From Cylicocyclus nassatus (Eukaryota; Nematoda; Chromadorea; Rhabditida; Strongylidae): a stretch of DNA of 64,000 nucleotides. This document shows positions 24,021 to 34,356 of this stretch, one piece after another. Numbering within the stretch: position 1 is the stretch's first letter; every line of letters begins with the position of its first letter. Where the stretch lies: contig CATQJL010000223.1 of the NCBI GenBank assembly GCA_958299035.1, forward strand, positions 71,469,006 through 71,533,005, written 5' to 3'. The notes below the pieces were generated by a model. The model did not search any database, had not been told where the DNA came from, and was given only the letters and a program-made list of their open reading frames with translations. The translations under genes were made by a program, and so were the position numbers.

Positions 24021-25424
24021 TATCCCCGCCACCCTGAAATTTCGGATATTATCACTACCCTCATCATTACGGAAATCAGCGTTACTACTACTAAAGAAAG
24101 TACTTGTCATGCTATGCTCCTCTTATTATCGTCGAAAAAAAAAAAACAAACATCTCTTTCAACTCAGTTCTAAGTAAAACTTCAGCAGACCATGTCTGTT
24201 TTCTGAACCCAATAAATCTTTCTATAAAAATTACCAATCTGATTTATGAGCCCTAGAACAACAAAAAATTCCATTCTTCAAATGCTATATAACAGTAATA
24301 TATAAATTGTAAAGTAACACTGCTTCAAGCGTGCCAACTGCGCTGAGAATTTGATTTGACACCAAACAACTTCGTAGCGTTCCGTATACTTGACGGCTGA
24401 TGTTGTACATCTGCGATGGTGACAAAGTTTGCGCGAAGACAAGTGTCATCTTTAGGCATTTCAAACAGCTTCGTGCGATTTGCATGTATAAAGTGGCAAT
24501 CTGGGGCACCTCGCCCATGTTCACCCGCAAAAGTACCTTCCAAGATTAAATTCTAAACTGGTCAGTTTTGTTTTTTCTCAAATAAAAGTGTAGCTGTTGC
24601 ATTCATATCAAGAAAAATCGGATAAAAAATGTGTCCTCTAAGCAATCGCATAGTCCAGCACAAAATTCAGACAAGTCTTTTCCAAAACATTATGAGTTGT
24701 TTTTAAAGTGTTATGGTAATCCTGAAAGAAAGGGTCGGTAGCGAAGCTGTCGAACGCAGCTTAAACTGAGAGTCATTTCTGACAAGGAGATGGTCAAGAT
24801 TCGAAGTGGCAATCCAAAAGTTGCAAGCCTCCGATGCAGCATAAATAGAAGGCTGACTTCACATTTGTCTTCCGTATATGCTAATCGCTTTCATTGGCGA
24901 AATCAAGAACAATTTTATCGCAGGAAAATCCTAAGTACAAATGAAATCAAAACATAGCCTACCTTCACCTTCATGGGATATAAACAATCTAGCTACATGT
25001 TTGCCCAACATGAAGCCAAGTATGGCTCTGTATGGCCAAATTTGCACTTTACATGCACGTTCTTCGCAGTATGATGGCTTATAACTTCGTACAAGAGGGC
25101 GTCATCAGATACGAAAAGACCCGCTTTTATGCTGCTTTGGACAAGTTGCGGCTTGTTGTGTGGATCCTTCGTCCTCTTATCACTACCTTGTGAATAAGCT
25201 TTAGACTCGGAATTTCGATCAATCACGCTAAATACACCTGAGCGTAAACAACGGGAGTGAACAAAAGGATCTCGTATTTTGTAACTCAGGAAAAAGCTTA
25301 CGAACTTTGTCCTTGCAACAGCTACCAGATACATTCTCCAGCTGGAGAAATATGAAGCGAGATACAATTATAAGGTGGATTGCCTCAGCGACTTGCCAGG
25401 AGAGCTCAAACGACAAGCTTATTA

Positions 25425-25854
25425 TCTTATATATAAAGCTGAATGTCTGTCTGTCTGTATGTATGTATGTCTGTCTGTACGTATGTGCGGAATAGAAATT
25501 TTTATTTCTGAACCGATCGGGACCAAACTTGGCACACATATACTTCGGGGCAGGGAGCGTGTCATAGGCTACTTTTCGTTATCGATCGATATCGATTTTA
25601 TCGATTTTTTGCAAAATTTGAGCTAGGGGGCTGGGATTTTGCACAGGGGGGTAATCGAACATGCTGATCACCCCCACGGGGGTGATCAGCATGTTCGATT
25701 ACCCCCCTGAGCAAAATCCCAGCCCCCTAGCTCATGCAAAAAATCGATAAAATCGACATCGATCGATAACGAAAAGTGGACTATGACACGCTCCCTGCCC
25801 CGAAGTGTATGTGTGCAAAGTTTGGCCCCGGGCGGAGCCGGGTTTGCCATCTAG
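25425..25854 (+). mobile_element. Helitron-like element with an internal palindrome
   Basis: Starts TCTTATATATAAAGCTGAAT followed by a GTCTGTCTGT tract; ends with a hairpin CCCGGGCGGAGCCGGG eleven bases before CTAG. It lies between A (25,424) and T (25,855), the classic Helitron insertion context. The interior 25,530-25,820 is a near-perfect palindrome centred near 25,676 in CCCCCACGGGGG. There is no Rep/helicase frame, so it is non-autonomous. The matching unit near 46,490 lacks it. Confidence 0.82.
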
Positions 25855-25999
25855 TGCTTCATAATTTGCAAAGGCACCGTCACCCAGATTCTCGGCTTCC
25901 ATGATTTGGCTTGCGGAGCATCTCCATATCCCTAATTGATTATCAAGTCGAGAATCCGCGAAAACCCCGACAAACCCGTTTCAAAGAACCCGCAGGTCG

Positions 26000-26898
26000 A
26001 GTTGTGCGGAACGGTGATTGGTTAGTTGCGCTCAAATGGGCGGGACGAAGGTCACGTCCGCTCAAAGGGTAGGAGCCGAAGTGGCGAATCCTTCATCCAA
26101 AGCGATTTTTGAAGCAATTTTCTCGCTTTGGAAGCAACCTCTGGGAGCGCGAGTTGGGCGAACGTACAGCTTGAGGTACCACTACACTGTTAGGCATCAA
26201 AATTCATCGATCACATTTTGGGTGGACGGTGCCTTTGAGGTAGTGGCAAGGTTTCTAATTACATAATGGTCGTTTGTAAGACCTCGACGACGGATATGGC
26301 ATATGGCTGCGGTCTTTGCTCTACAGGAGTAGAAAACAATCATACGAAACATCATCACCTCAACTCTCACCTCTTCCAATGTCTATTATACTGTCATACC
26401 TAAGCAGAAAACCATTAGAGTATAGATGGAAACCTAGAAAATGCGGTTGCCGGGAGGCGCGTGCGTGCCGCGCGTGCTCGCGCGTGCCATCGTCACGATC
26501 TTTCGAATACCTTTTATTAGCCCTCAATACGGAAGCAATTATTGTGTGAGTGTTTTTTATGTCTGATCACTGATCCACTTTTGACTGGATTTAGAAAAAA
26601 ACAGAAGGTCAACACATTACAAATCTTATCGTCGTCTCCCCGCGATGGATGGGGCGTGTCGTCTGCAAAGTCCGTAGACGTGCGTATTTCGCACGGTACT
26701 AGCCATGGCGTGGCATGTATATACATGCCACGCCATGGCTATGAGATTTTGAAGTGTGTGTAATATCCTTATTGTCAGTATTGCCATATATTCACTAAAA
26801 TACAAAACTTATGAATTCCAAATCCAAGAACACCATTTGATTTAGCTCAGCAAGGCCCATCTTCCAATTAAAAAGTGCCATAGTTTATAGAGTTACGG
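26000..26898. other. Stretch without supported genes
   Basis: Contains a GC-rich tract around 26,440-26,490 (GCGCGTGC words) and a short hairpin at about 26,700-26,745 (TAGCCATGGCGTGGCATGTA with its complement). No gene supported. Confidence 0.4.
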
Positions 26899-27105
26899 GT
26901 CTGCCCCAATCCCAACCAGGCCAAAATTGGCATGACGGGAACCCGTGCCGCGAAGGTATTGCGTCACATTTACGGGGCTAGACAGTGTGCTCCCTCCTCA
27001 ATCGCTTCGTTCTCTGCGACAGCGCACGTATGCAGCGCAGATGCCCTTAGCGTTGCGAGCGCGCAAATTCAGCCGGCGGTTCGGCCTGATCCCGATTGGG
27101 GCAGA
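26899..27105. mobile_element. Short MITE-like element
   Basis: GTCTGCCCCAATC at the left and GATTGGGGCAGAC at the right form inverted ends about 200 bp apart; the interior is GC-richer than its surroundings. Target duplication not clear. Confidence 0.5.
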
Positions 27106-27179
27106 CTGTACGGTAATTCACATGTAGCCATTTTCACCAATTTTTCGGCTGTTTGGATGGATAACGAAATGTGCTGACA

Positions 27180-27610
27180 ACATTTACGTATTCGGAAAAC
27201 TAATATAAAGTCTAAGGCCATGTGAAAACATGCAAAAAACAAACTCCCAAAAATGCTTTGATTTTTGAGTATCCAAACTTTTTTTCGAACTTCATAAACA
27301 AAAACTTCGAAAATTCTCCAAGGTTAAGAAAGATAGAAACGATAGGTTGAGAACTAAAGCAAATATCTCAGTCATTGAATAAATTAGTCTATAATTCAGC
27401 GGTTGTCTACCAACCTTCAAAGAAGGTAGGTTCAAAAATAGCACAGGTTTATGCATCCATTTGATATATTGTTAAAACACCACGTGTTGTTTTTCGGTGC
27501 ACGCATATTCCGTGTGAATATTCTTGTGACCTTTGCTTCTCAGATCGTATCTCATTTTCTAAAGCACCACAATTATAATAGATCTGTTGCTTGAACTGAA
27601 AGATTATAGA
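27180..27610. repeat. Dispersed repeat shared with 8,860-9,290
   Basis: Similar along its length to the earlier copy, with shared runs around the CACGTGTTGTTTTTCGGTGC-like block at about 27,481 and the GATCTGTTGCTTGAACTGAA ending. No coding capacity supported. Confidence 0.6.
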
Positions 27611-27959
27611 CATCTGGTTTTTTGTTATCGTTTTGAGTGATTTTCAAATATATTGTTCACTAAAAGATCTCAACATTTTGCATCAGAAAGTCGCTTAGCA
27701 CTGAGAAGATTGATTGCGAAGGACTCCTTACACGCGTTATATCATTGAACTGGTGCAACGAAGGGTATGGCAACGTATAAGCTGGAACGAAAGTGTTTGA
27801 GTGTTCGACACACTCGGGTAATTGAGCTCAGCAAAATATAAAATTGACCGTATCAGCATAATTATCAACATACGTAAGTAATTAATTGCTCTAACAGATT
27901 TGCATTATGGCGGTGTTTTTTGATCGAGCCCTCTAACTTTTGATAAGCCCATGACGAGT

Positions 27960-28400
27960 TAATTAGAATCGAGAAAACGCGCTGTGTTGGATGAAATAGA
28001 TTACCGATCTACAATATGTGATGGCGGGAAAATAAAAGGCCAATTTGACCTCGCAGCAGGGTATAAAAGGAGAAGAGAGAGGGGAGGCGCGAGCAAGAGG
28101 CTCGCGGGAGTCGAAAACTGGTCAGGAGAGAGCCAGACCTTCCCACGTGAAAACTAACCGAGAATTGATCCAAACGTGACCGTGTAAAGCCCTGCTGGAG
28201 GGACAAATCGGGATATTTCCCCCCGATTTTGTGTCTTTTCTTGTTGTTTTCGTTCGTTGTTGGCCTTGAAGCCTTAAAACCGTTAGTTTGGTACATGAAT
28301 AAACTTTCTTGTTTTCAATCTCTTCATGTGCCCCGTTATCAAGGTGGAAACCTTGAAATACCACTAGACACTAGCCCGCAGTTACAACTGCTTGATTTTA
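27960..28400 (+). mobile_element. Possible solo LTR (promoter and poly(A) pair)
   Basis: GGGTATAAAAGGAG at 28,058 looks like a TATA box, and ATGAATAAACTTTCTTG at 28,294 looks like a poly(A) signal with a downstream T-rich/GT-rich tract. This order over 300-400 bp without a gene between is typical of a solo LTR. I could not fix TG/CA ends or a target duplication, so the borders are loose. It lies just upstream of the truncated group C copy at 28,539. Confidence 0.35.
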
Positions 28401-28538
28401 ACAATTGGTAGAAGGAGTTCCTCCTATAGAAAGCATTGAAAACTGAATTCTATCGGTAAAGCTCACATATTATACAGAATTATTTTCTTTGAAATTGCTT
28501 TTTCTTTTAACCTAATTTATCAAGCAGTGAACCTTTAG

Positions 28539-28719
28539 ATAGACCTGGGATGTGGTCACTACTCAAAGTTGTTTTGATAGTCTCAAACGCCCCTTAAAAA
28601 GCGAGAAAAAGAGAAGAAAGAAAGTTGAAAGAGCCAGCTTCAAAAGACTGGAGAGATGTATTGAAGATAAGAAAAAAGCGAAGAGAGCACGTCTAGGAAG
28701 GAATGAGAACATTTGCTAA
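28539..28719 (+). pseudogene. Group C peptide, second exon only
   Basis: The intron end CTTTTAACCTAATTT and acceptor CTTTAG match the 60-kb gene. From 28,543 a frame of 58 codons to TAA 28,717-28,719 encodes a Lys/Arg-rich tail with KRLERCIEDKKKAKRARL, homologous to the 60-kb and 4.2-kb genes. Using the conserved acceptor the frame is shifted by small indels; the alternative TTTAGATAG acceptor restores it. No signal-peptide exon is found upstream, and the poly(A) hexamer of the paralog (AATAAA) reads AGTAAA here. Best read as a fragment made by the edge of the inverted duplication. Confidence 0.6.
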
Positions 28720-29949
28720 AGATGAAGATTCATAGTCACTTGCTGTCCTATTTCGATCGTAGAATACTCGGCAACGTCTGTTGAAGTGCTGAAGTAAACA
28801 ATCATTAGTATAATTGGTTTGGTTCGAGTATCTCAAATCAAACATCCAAAAGAAGAAAATAGGGTTTAGGCTATCACACATCAACGACGCTGTGGCAATA
28901 AGTCTTTTAATTGTCAAAAGTTTTTCGTTTATTTTCATCGACATCCTGACTTACCAGCGGTCCAAAATCGATAATGATTGGCAGGATTCTATTTATAGAT
29001 CAAAAGAAATAACTGCACAAACTTTAGAGTAATAATCAGGTTAGGATTATCAGGCGAAACAAAGTTACGGGCAGGACAGCGTATGTATCCAACACACCGT
29101 GTGCTACAACTCATCAAGTTTTTTACAGCTATATAAAGCCAAATACATAAATAAAAATCAACAGTTACAGTCAGTGTGCGCATTGTTCACTAATCTAATT
29201 CATCATTCAAATTTCATTCACCCATTATATGATTTAAATTCTTTTACCGTACCTGGAAATTATCGCTTTACAGATATTTTTAGATCCAACCTCCCCCCCC
29301 CCCCTACCCAAGCTGTTTGCACATGCTTCGCGCGTTTGCTGAAATGTCAGAGATGCGCTCTTCACATTGAATAGAAAAGCTTAAAAATGGATGGATCATC
29401 ATTACGGCAATTACGAAAATTTTGTCTAAGACAAGTCTTTGCTAATTGTGTAAGTGCGCATCCCGGGTTGTTGACGAAGACGCGGTCCTCTAGGTTAGAT
29501 GCATGCGAGACGCTCATGCCTCCTTAAGTTTTGCTCATAAAAAGAAGAAGATTATGAGAAGTTGTAACAACGAGTTTATTGAACAATATTCTAGAGGCCT
29601 CTGAATCTACAGCAGTTCATAGATTAGAGAAAAGACGTTTCTACGTTTTTGCGTCCTATCGCGTCAGCTTCCTTTGGAGCGGAAAAAAATCTGATAGTAT
29701 AGTTGTTCACTAACTCATACAAATACATGCCTTGATGTAAAGCAGAAGTATCTTACCAAAATACACTGGAAAAAACGGACAATTTCCTTACCGCAGTTCG
29801 CAAGTTGTCTGCGTCATCGAAGTAGGCAGATTTTATAAAAAAAATTATGTTGGAGCAGTCATTGTTTAATTCTGAAATTAGTACTTTGAGATCAAAAAGT
29901 GGTTTGGCATGAGTAGTTATGATTAGCGAGATAATCCAAAGAAGCTAAG
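28720..29949. other. Non-coding part of the left arm
   Basis: Matches 59.47-59.77 and 57.97-58.48 kb inverted. About 29,150-29,455 is private to this arm and contains a run of 14 C at about 29,290. No gene supported. At 29,090 the arm reads GTATGTATCC...GTGCTAC without the mariner foldback found at 58,519-59,468, so it is the empty site of that insertion. Confidence 0.55.
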
Positions 29950-29963
29950 TACATCACAAATAC

Positions 29964-32611
29964 TTAGATACTTAGATACTTAGATGGCCCGGCTTCACGT
30001 GACGTGCGGGCCCCAGCTCAGAAGTTTCCATTTTTCCCTGTCCCTCGCTTCTGACATCCACGATCTTCTTGGCTGACGTCGGTGGCTGCGTCCACGAGTT
30101 CCAGGTGCAAAAATCGTATCCAGCTGATTTCTCAGCTGGTCCATCCGTTCCACGAACACGTCTGCCCATCTCGTTGGAGGTCTTCCTCGGGGACGTTTGG
30201 CTTCGCGAGGAATCCACTCCGATGTTCTTAGTGTCCATCTGTCGTCTGTTCTTCTCATTATGTGACCGGCCCATCGGTGTTTGGCTTTCGCGACGTATTC
30301 TGCTGGGTCACGAAGACGGGACATTCTTCTCATATCCGTGCTGCGAAGTCCGACTAGATGTTGCTTGCGTCGGGTCATCTTCAGAAGACTGCGCTCGAGC
30401 GCTCTGTGGGTGGTCCGTAAAGCTTTCGACGTGGCTACAGTGTCGGCCCAAGTCTCAGCTGCGTAACAGAGCGCCGGGAGAACGGTTGAGTCGAACAGGT
30501 GGGCACGAAGCTCCGGGTCCGTCAGTTGGTCGGTGGCTTCCTTCAGGGGCCCGAAGGCGGCCCAGGCTGCTCTTCTTCTCCTGTTGAGTTCTTCCCTCAA
30601 GTCGTTCTCCATGTTCATCGAACGTCCGAGATACACGTAGGAAGACGTCTCCATAATCGGGGTGCCTTCCAATTCCATTTCTGCATCTTCGCAAAGGGCG
30701 TTCTTCATGAACTGAGTCTTCTTCCGATTTATTCGCAGTCCGATCTTCTTCCCTACTTCGTTTAGTTCCTTCAGCATCGTCTCTGCTTCGGTGATACTGC
30801 TCGAGAAAAGAACGATGTCGTCCGCAAAACGAAGGTTGGACAGGAATCTCCCATCAACTCGTATGCCTCTCTCGTCCCAGTCCAGTGACTTCATCACCCA
30901 CTGCAAGGCCGCGGTGAACAGCTTCGGCGAGATTGTGTCGCCTTGTCGGACCCCCTTCCCGATTGGTATGATCAGGGGGCGATGGAATAGCTGCATCGTC
31001 GTTGTACAGTCCTTGTAGCAGTCGGCTAACGTTCTCACGTAAGCTGGGTCCACTCCTTGATCGACTAGCGCAGACAGGATGGCGTTGGTTTCGACGCTGT
31101 CGAAGGCTTTCTCGTAGTCGACAAAGGTTAGGACGAGAGGCAGTCGGTACTCCCGGCAGACTTCTATGACCCTCGAAACGGTCTGGATGTGGTCCATGCA
31201 GCTGAATCCTTTGCGAAATCCAGCTTGTTCTTGGGGTTGGGCTTCATCCAGTGTCCTTGATATGCGAGCGAGGATAATCTTCGTGAAAAGCTTGTACAGC
31301 ACACTCAGCAAGCATATTGGACGATAGTTCCGAAGATCCTCCCGTTCACCCTTCTTGAAGAGAAGGACGGTTCTTGACGTTCTCCACTGGTCGGGAATCT
31401 TCTCCTTCTGAAGGTAAGATGTCAAATGCGACGCTAGAATCTCGTGTAGACGGTGTCCTCCGGCTCGCAGAAGTTCGACGGAAAGATGATCTGGTCCTGG
31501 AGCCGTGGACGTCTTCATGGTCTGTATCGCGATACGCACTTCAGCAGGTAGAATTCGTGGTGGTACTTCTCCAGTGGGAACAACGGGCATTTGCACGGGT
31601 GTTGATGAGCGGAAGAGGTTGGTGTAGAAGTTCTTCGCGATAGATTCCATCTTGTATCGGGAAGAAGTCGGAGTCCCGTCTTCGTTCAGTAGTGCAGCCA
31701 GCGGTACGTGATATTCGCAGAGGTCCCTTCGGCACTTCTTGAGACTTCGTCTTCTTTCTGCTGCTTCCAGTATCTTGGCTTGCCTGTACTTCCTGAGATC
31801 CTCTTGCAAAGCTGTTCTGCAACTGGTGTTGGCAATCAGTCGCTCGAGATGAGTTGCATTCGGATCCTGCCTCAATGATCTTCTTCTTTCGAGCAATTCC
31901 TTGGTGGTCTTCGAGATGCGGTCCAAGTTCTTCTCAGAAGTCACTGAGGCGCATTCTCCGCAGGCTCGCAATCCTTTCAGAAGCCGGTCGTAGTCGTACG
32001 TTGGGTCCTCCTCGATGGGCCAGTCACAACTTGATATGAGCTCTTCCAGCCTGTTACCGTCATAAACGACTTCCTTCCTTCTCGCGGCACTATGACAGAC
32101 TTTCTTTTCCAGCCTTCGGCTGAGTCGTATCTTCGCTCGAAGGAGGCGGTGATCGGAGCCACTACAGAAGGATGGAACTACAGAGACATCGAGTAAGCTC
32201 CACCTTCGGTTGGTGAGAATGTGGTCGATCTCCGCGTGGGTCGTTCCGTTGGGCGATTCCCATGTCCACCGGCGATGTTCCTTCTTCATAAAGATGGAAT
32301 TTCCATGGAAAAGTCGTGCGGCGGAGAGAAGCCCAACAAGACGGTTGCCGTTTTCGTTCCGGAGCCCATATCCAAACTTCCCGATCCTATATTCCCTTTC
32401 CAGTGGCATCCCGATTTTCGCGTTGAAGTCGCCCACAACAAACTTGTAAAAGGACTTCTCGTTGCGGACGACCTCCTCCACATCTTCGTAGAAAGCATCT
32501 AGTTCTGATTCGTCAGCTGCTGATGTTGGAGAATAGCAGTTGATGATGCTGACGGTCTTCTGATGTGGAGGTCGTAGTCGTAAATAATACATCACAAATA
32601 CATCATCGTAA
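29964..32611 (-). mobile_element. RTE-type non-LTR retrotransposon, 5'-truncated
   Basis: Encodes the endonuclease/RT frame at 29,995-32,619. On the minus strand the 3' end carries repeats of the 8-mer ATCTAAGT, only some 15 bases after the stop codon, as in RTE elements with very short 3' UTRs. TACATCACAAATA flanks both ends (29,950-29,962 and 32,612-32,624, with an extra copy at 32,588), a target duplication. The paralogous site near 57,975-57,995 (inverted arm) reads straight through TATATCACAAATAGGTTTAC, an empty site. Confidence 0.88.
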
Positions 32612-32619
32612 TACATCAC
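29995..32619 (-). CDS. RTE reverse transcriptase with partial endonuclease
   Basis: A single uninterrupted frame of 874 codons. The first dozen residues come from flanking DNA. Next is the C-terminal half of an APE-type endonuclease ([31 protein letters not shown]); its N-terminal half is missing through 5' truncation. The RT follows with [58 protein letters not shown] and the active-site FADD in [11 protein letters not shown]. The C-terminus has [14 protein letters not shown], common in RTE proteins. The role is target-primed reverse transcription. No stop or frameshift is seen in 2.6 kb, so the insertion is young. It cannot be autonomous without the missing endonuclease part. Confidence 0.9.
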   Translation of the reverse strand: MMYYDDVFVMYYLRLRPPHQKTVSIINCYSPTSAADESELDAFYEDVEEVVRNEKSFYKFVVGDFNAKIGMPLEREYRIGKFGYGLRNENGNRLVGLLSAARLFHGNSIFMKKEHRRWTWESPNGTTHAEIDHILTNRRWSLLDVSVVPSFCSGSDHRLLRAKIRLSRRLEKKVCHSAARRKEVVYDGNRLEELISSCDWPIEEDPTYDYDRLLKGLRACGECASVTSEKNLDRISKTTKELLERRRSLRQDPNATHLERLIANTSCRTALQEDLRKYRQAKILEAAERRRSLKKCRRDLCEYHVPLAALLNEDGTPTSSRYKMESIAKNFYTNLFRSSTPVQMPVVPTGEVPPRILPAEVRIAIQTMKTSTAPGPDHLSVELLRAGGHRLHEILASHLTSYLQKEKIPDQWRTSRTVLLFKKGEREDLRNYRPICLLSVLYKLFTKIILARISRTLDEAQPQEQAGFRKGFSCMDHIQTVSRVIEVCREYRLPLVLTFVDYEKAFDSVETNAILSALVDQGVDPAYVRTLADCYKDCTTTMQLFHRPLIIPIGKGVRQGDTISPKLFTAALQWVMKSLDWDERGIRVDGRFLSNLRFADDIVLFSSSITEAETMLKELNEVGKKIGLRINRKKTQFMKNALCEDAEMELEGTPIMETSSYVYLGRSMNMENDLREELNRRRRAAWAAFGPLKEATDQLTDPELRAHLFDSTVLPALCYAAETWADTVATSKALRTTHRALERSLLKMTRRKQHLVGLRSTDMRRMSRLRDPAEYVAKAKHRWAGHIMRRTDDRWTLRTSEWIPREAKRPRGRPPTRWADVFVERMDQLRNQLDTIFAPGTRGRSHRRQPRRSWMSEARDREKWKLLSWGPHVT

Positions 32620-32624
32620 AAATA

Positions 32625-33300
32625 GTTTTACTTTTGATTATACAGGGTGGGGCAAAAGTCTGGGAGCCTAATTTGCAGTGCTGTAAATCAAGAAACTACT
32701 GACGGGGACGGGACTAAACTACTGACGGGGACGGGACTAAACTTTTCAAAAGTATTGATTCAATAGATTCATGCCATGGATACGAGTAAAAATTCTTACA
32801 TACAGAGGGAACAAAATATTGGACAGATTCATTTAACATTTTTCATCGAGCCAACAGCTCGCTTTCTCTCAAAAGTTTTTTTTTCAGCAAGTTAATGACA
32901 CAACACTGATGGTGAGATTCACAGTGATTTTCTTTTCATATGCTGAAATAATTATCTGCATTGACTACAGTACTGTCTTGCTTATCTGCGGCTAATTTAT
33001 TTTTCCGTAGTCAAAATTAATAAGAAATCAATCACTGCTCTAGTTCTAAAATACCGTGGCTGCGCGTTTTCAACCTACCTGCTTACAAGAAATCGACCAA
33101 GAAAAAGTATACTGGGTTCAAAAGTCCCAGTAATGCATCAAAATTTCTGGAAAGGCGAAATTTTTTCAGTCCTGTTATGGTTTCTTGAATATCCTAAATA
33201 AAAAAATTATGCGCTTCTAAAAAAAGTTATTGCTGGCTTACCGCGGCGACCTTAGTAGTCAGGGAAAACATTGAGCCGTACTTTTTTAGCAATCTTTCGC
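32625..33300. repeat. Left-arm block with a solitary CAGGGTG transposon end
   Basis: TACAGGGTGGGGCAAAAGTC at 32,641 repeats the end seen at 9,292. A tandem doublet GACGGGGACGGGACTAAACT occurs at about 32,700-32,740. From 32,750 the sequence matches 57,900-57,500 inverted, and ACCGCGGCGACCTTAGTAGT at 33,240 matches 56,595-56,615 inverted. No gene. Confidence 0.6.
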
Positions 33301-33423
33301 TCGCTAATTCGCCAACGTGTCTCGGCATTCGCCAACGTGTCTCGGCATTCGCCAACGTGTCTCGGCATTCGCCAACGTGTCTCGGCATCGTACGGTTGCT
33401 TCTCTCTGAGCTCTGATATACAA

Positions 33424-34329
33424 ATGGTTCGACAGCGCAGGAATGCCGAAGATGAAGCTGGTATGCCACAATGGTCAGTTCAACTCATTGAGAGATTCGA
33501 CAAGTATTCCAGCAGCATGGAGACGATGTTAAGTGAGTTGTTTGAGCGCATCTTTACTGAGATCAAGCACATTAAAACTTCTCAGGATTCGATGCTTGAT
33601 CGCATACAGAGTCTGGAAGACAAAGTATGCCAGCTCAGTTCTGAGAAGTTAAACCAACAGAAACTTCTTTATTCAACTCTCGTAAAGATTCGCGCTGACG
33701 AAAGCAAATTAGAGGACAAGTCTAAACGCATCGCACTTGTGGGAATAGACGAGCAAAATGACGAAAAACTAACTCGCCGTTTTGATCTTGAAATTGTAAA
33801 AGAGTATATCTACACGTCCGGCGAGCAAGATCTAGCAGAAGAATTTGAACAAGGGCATGTAACAATACAGCGTTTCCCACCTAACGTAAAAAATTCTCAT
33901 GCGCGTGGCCGCATTATTAAGATCGGCCTTCGTTCAAAAGAACTTAGGGACAAGCTTTTGCGCCACATGAAAAGTGGGCGCCAAAGTCTTACGCAAAAAT
34001 TTGTTCATTCATATGCCAGACGCGACTACACTTTCGAGGAGCTGCAACTAGATCGAGCCCTCCGTAAACAAGCTGGTGATTTGAATGCGCGAGAGGGGAG
34101 ACTAGCTTACGTTGTTCGCGATTTCGAGATCGTGAAACTCAAATCGCCGCGCAAACTTCCCAGGCGACTCTTAACCTCGACTAGCTTCCGCAGCAACATT
34201 GCGAGCAACGCACATTGCATGAAAAGCACTGTTGACATGGAAGAAGAGCATGAAAATTCTCTTGCAACTAATTTGACTCTATCCCCAATCACTTGCTCAC
34301 AATATACACCCAAAACACACATACATTAG
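33424..34329 (+). CDS. CR1/L2-type ORF1 protein
   Basis: From ATG 33,424 the frame codes 301 aa (it is open from 33,271, but that part covers the tandem leader repeats). A predicted coiled coil (LDRIQSLEDKVCQLSSEKL) is followed by an RNA-binding-like region (SKRIALVGIDEQNDE; GRIIKIGLRSKELRDKLLRH; RRDYTFEELQLDRALRKQ) with the layout of ORF1 proteins of CR1-group elements. It would coat retrotransposon RNA. It ends 28 bases before the open ORF2 frame. No break seen. Confidence 0.75.
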   Translation: MVRQRRNAEDEAGMPQWSVQLIERFDKYSSSMETMLSELFERIFTEIKHIKTSQDSMLDRIQSLEDKVCQLSSEKLNQQKLLYSTLVKIRADESKLEDKSKRIALVGIDEQNDEKLTRRFDLEIVKEYIYTSGEQDLAEEFEQGHVTIQRFPPNVKNSHARGRIIKIGLRSKELRDKLLRHMKSGRQSLTQKFVHSYARRDYTFEELQLDRALRKQAGDLNAREGRLAYVVRDFEIVKLKSPRKLPRRLLTSTSFRSNIASNAHCMKSTVDMEEEHENSLATNLTLSPITCSQYTPKTHIH

Positions 34330-34356
34330 CCCAAAAGTCTTCAACCCGGGAAAATT

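Larger units (their letters stand above)
20820..26000 (+). repeat. Segmental duplication unit, copy 2 (carries group A gene)
   Basis: Collinear with 12,042-17,985 and 41,030-46,740. Shared anchors: TTGAAATTG...GGCTTGCCTT near 20,825, CACTTTGATTTTTGTAGCAC near 21,300, GATGGCCTCTGGTTGCATA near 22,620, the gene at 23,537 and the tail from 24,330. Private insertions are the hAT-like foldback (21,467-22,511) and the Helitron (25,425-25,854). Outside the gene no coding region is supported. Confidence 0.72.

Noticed and set aside
30069..30765. Plus-strand frames inside the RTE element
   Set aside because: Antisense of a well-supported RT frame; no independent evidence.
33303..33400. Four 20-bp repeats considered as a CRISPR-like or satellite array
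   Set aside because: Units are head-to-tail without spacers and lie at the 5' end of a LINE; a leader tandem is the simpler reading.
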